From contig JASLFM010000499.1 in the NCBI GenBank assembly GCA_030150585.1, positions 1 to 6,286 on the forward strand: DNA of 6,286 bases, read 5' to 3'. This document shows, piece by piece, positions 6,014 through 6,286 of the stretch; position 1 is the stretch's first letter, and each line of letters starts with the position of its first letter. The notes below the pieces were generated by a model. That model worked only from the letters and a program-made list of their open reading frames with translations, made no database searches and was not told the origin of the DNA. The position numbers and the translations under genes were made by a program. The DNA comes from Acidovorax sp. Its GTDB lineage: Bacteria; Pseudomonadota; Gammaproteobacteria; Burkholderiales; Burkholderiaceae_C.

Positions 6014-6286
6014 ATGTCCGAACCCACGCTGCTCGTTGCCGACGACCACCCGCTGTTCCGCGCCGCTGTGATCCAGGTGCTGAGCGAATCCCTGCCCCGG
6101 TTCCGCGTGCTCGAGGCGGCCAGCGCGGGCACGCTGGGTACCACACTGCAGGAGCACCCCGAGACGGAACTGGTGCTGCTCGACCTGGCGATGCCGGGGG
6201 CGCGTGGCTTCTCGGCCCTGCTGCACGTGCGCGGCGAGTATCCGGACATCCCCGTGGTCGTGATTTCGTCGAACGACCACCCGCGC
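6014..6286 (+). CDS. Response regulator, receiver domain, N-terminal part (runs off right edge)
   Basis: Ninety-one codons are present, beginning MSEPTLLVADDHPLFRAAV. The ADDHPLFR start is characteristic of NarL/FixJ (LuxR-type) transcriptional regulators. Acidic residues D10/D11, predicted phosphoacceptor D57 (LVLLDLAMPG) and switch Ser S85 (VVVISSND) are in place. The helix-turn-helix expected after the receiver lies outside the window, so the output is inferred. The ATG lies 122 nt after the copper operon stop and past a terminator-like repeat, so it is probably a separate unit. No clear Shine-Dalgarno or promoter was found upstream, although the N-terminus fits the family exactly at this Met. 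Confidence 0.88.
   Translation, partial: MSEPTLLVADDHPLFRAAVIQVLSESLPRFRVLEAASAGTLGTTLQEHPETELVLLDLAMPGARGFSALLHVRGEYPDIPVVVISSNDHPR

Noticed and set aside
4953..6146. Minus-strand open frame of 397 codons over the chaperone gene and the following gap
   Set aside because: It is antisense to well-supported genes, has shadow-like composition and no recognisable motif.

Overview
The window is very GC-rich, densely coded DNA that looks like a betaproteobacterium, most likely Comamonadaceae (Acidovorax/Alicycliphilus/Diaphorobacter-like). This is judged from codon use, protein style and gene order, not from a database search. It holds two divergent gene blocks and the start of a third gene.

Left block (minus strand, 1-1946): a signalling operon read right to left. 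It encodes a REC + HD-GYP response regulator (putative c-di-GMP phosphodiesterase, 443 aa), then a stand-alone receiver protein (178 aa), then the first 16 codons of another receiver-type protein that runs off the left edge. The first two genes are 2 nt apart and look translationally coupled. A sigma70-like promoter for the block lies at 2046-2075.

Right block (plus strand, 2172-5891): a three-gene copper operon. It encodes a small DUF2946 protein with a CxxC motif, a TonB-dependent outer-membrane receptor, and a secreted fusion of a YcnI (DUF1775) domain with a PCu(A)C copper-chaperone domain. The PCu(A)C signature H-x10-M-x21-H-x-M is complete. This order matches the copper-repressed operon bp2923-bfrG-bp2921 of Bordetella pertussis. 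There the DUF2946 gene is reported to act as a copper-sensing upstream ORF that controls the downstream genes through Rho-dependent termination. The 106-nt gap between the DUF2946 stop and the receptor start fits such control: a pyrimidine-rich tract at the stop codon, then two stable hairpins whose arms can re-pair in a mutually exclusive way.

Right edge (6014-6286): the N-terminal receiver domain of a further response regulator, probably NarL/LuxR-type, cut by the window end. A terminator-like inverted repeat (5892-5927) directly follows the stop of the copper operon.

How the genes may work together: the receptor would bring copper or a copper complex across the outer membrane, the YcnI-PCu(A)C protein would bind and hand on copper in the periplasm (for example to cytochrome oxidase assembly), and translation of the DUF2946 ORF would shut the operon off when copper is ample. 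Nothing in the sequence ties the flanking two-component genes to copper. No RNA genes, mobile elements or CRISPR arrays were seen, and no gene-free stretch exceeds 300 bases.
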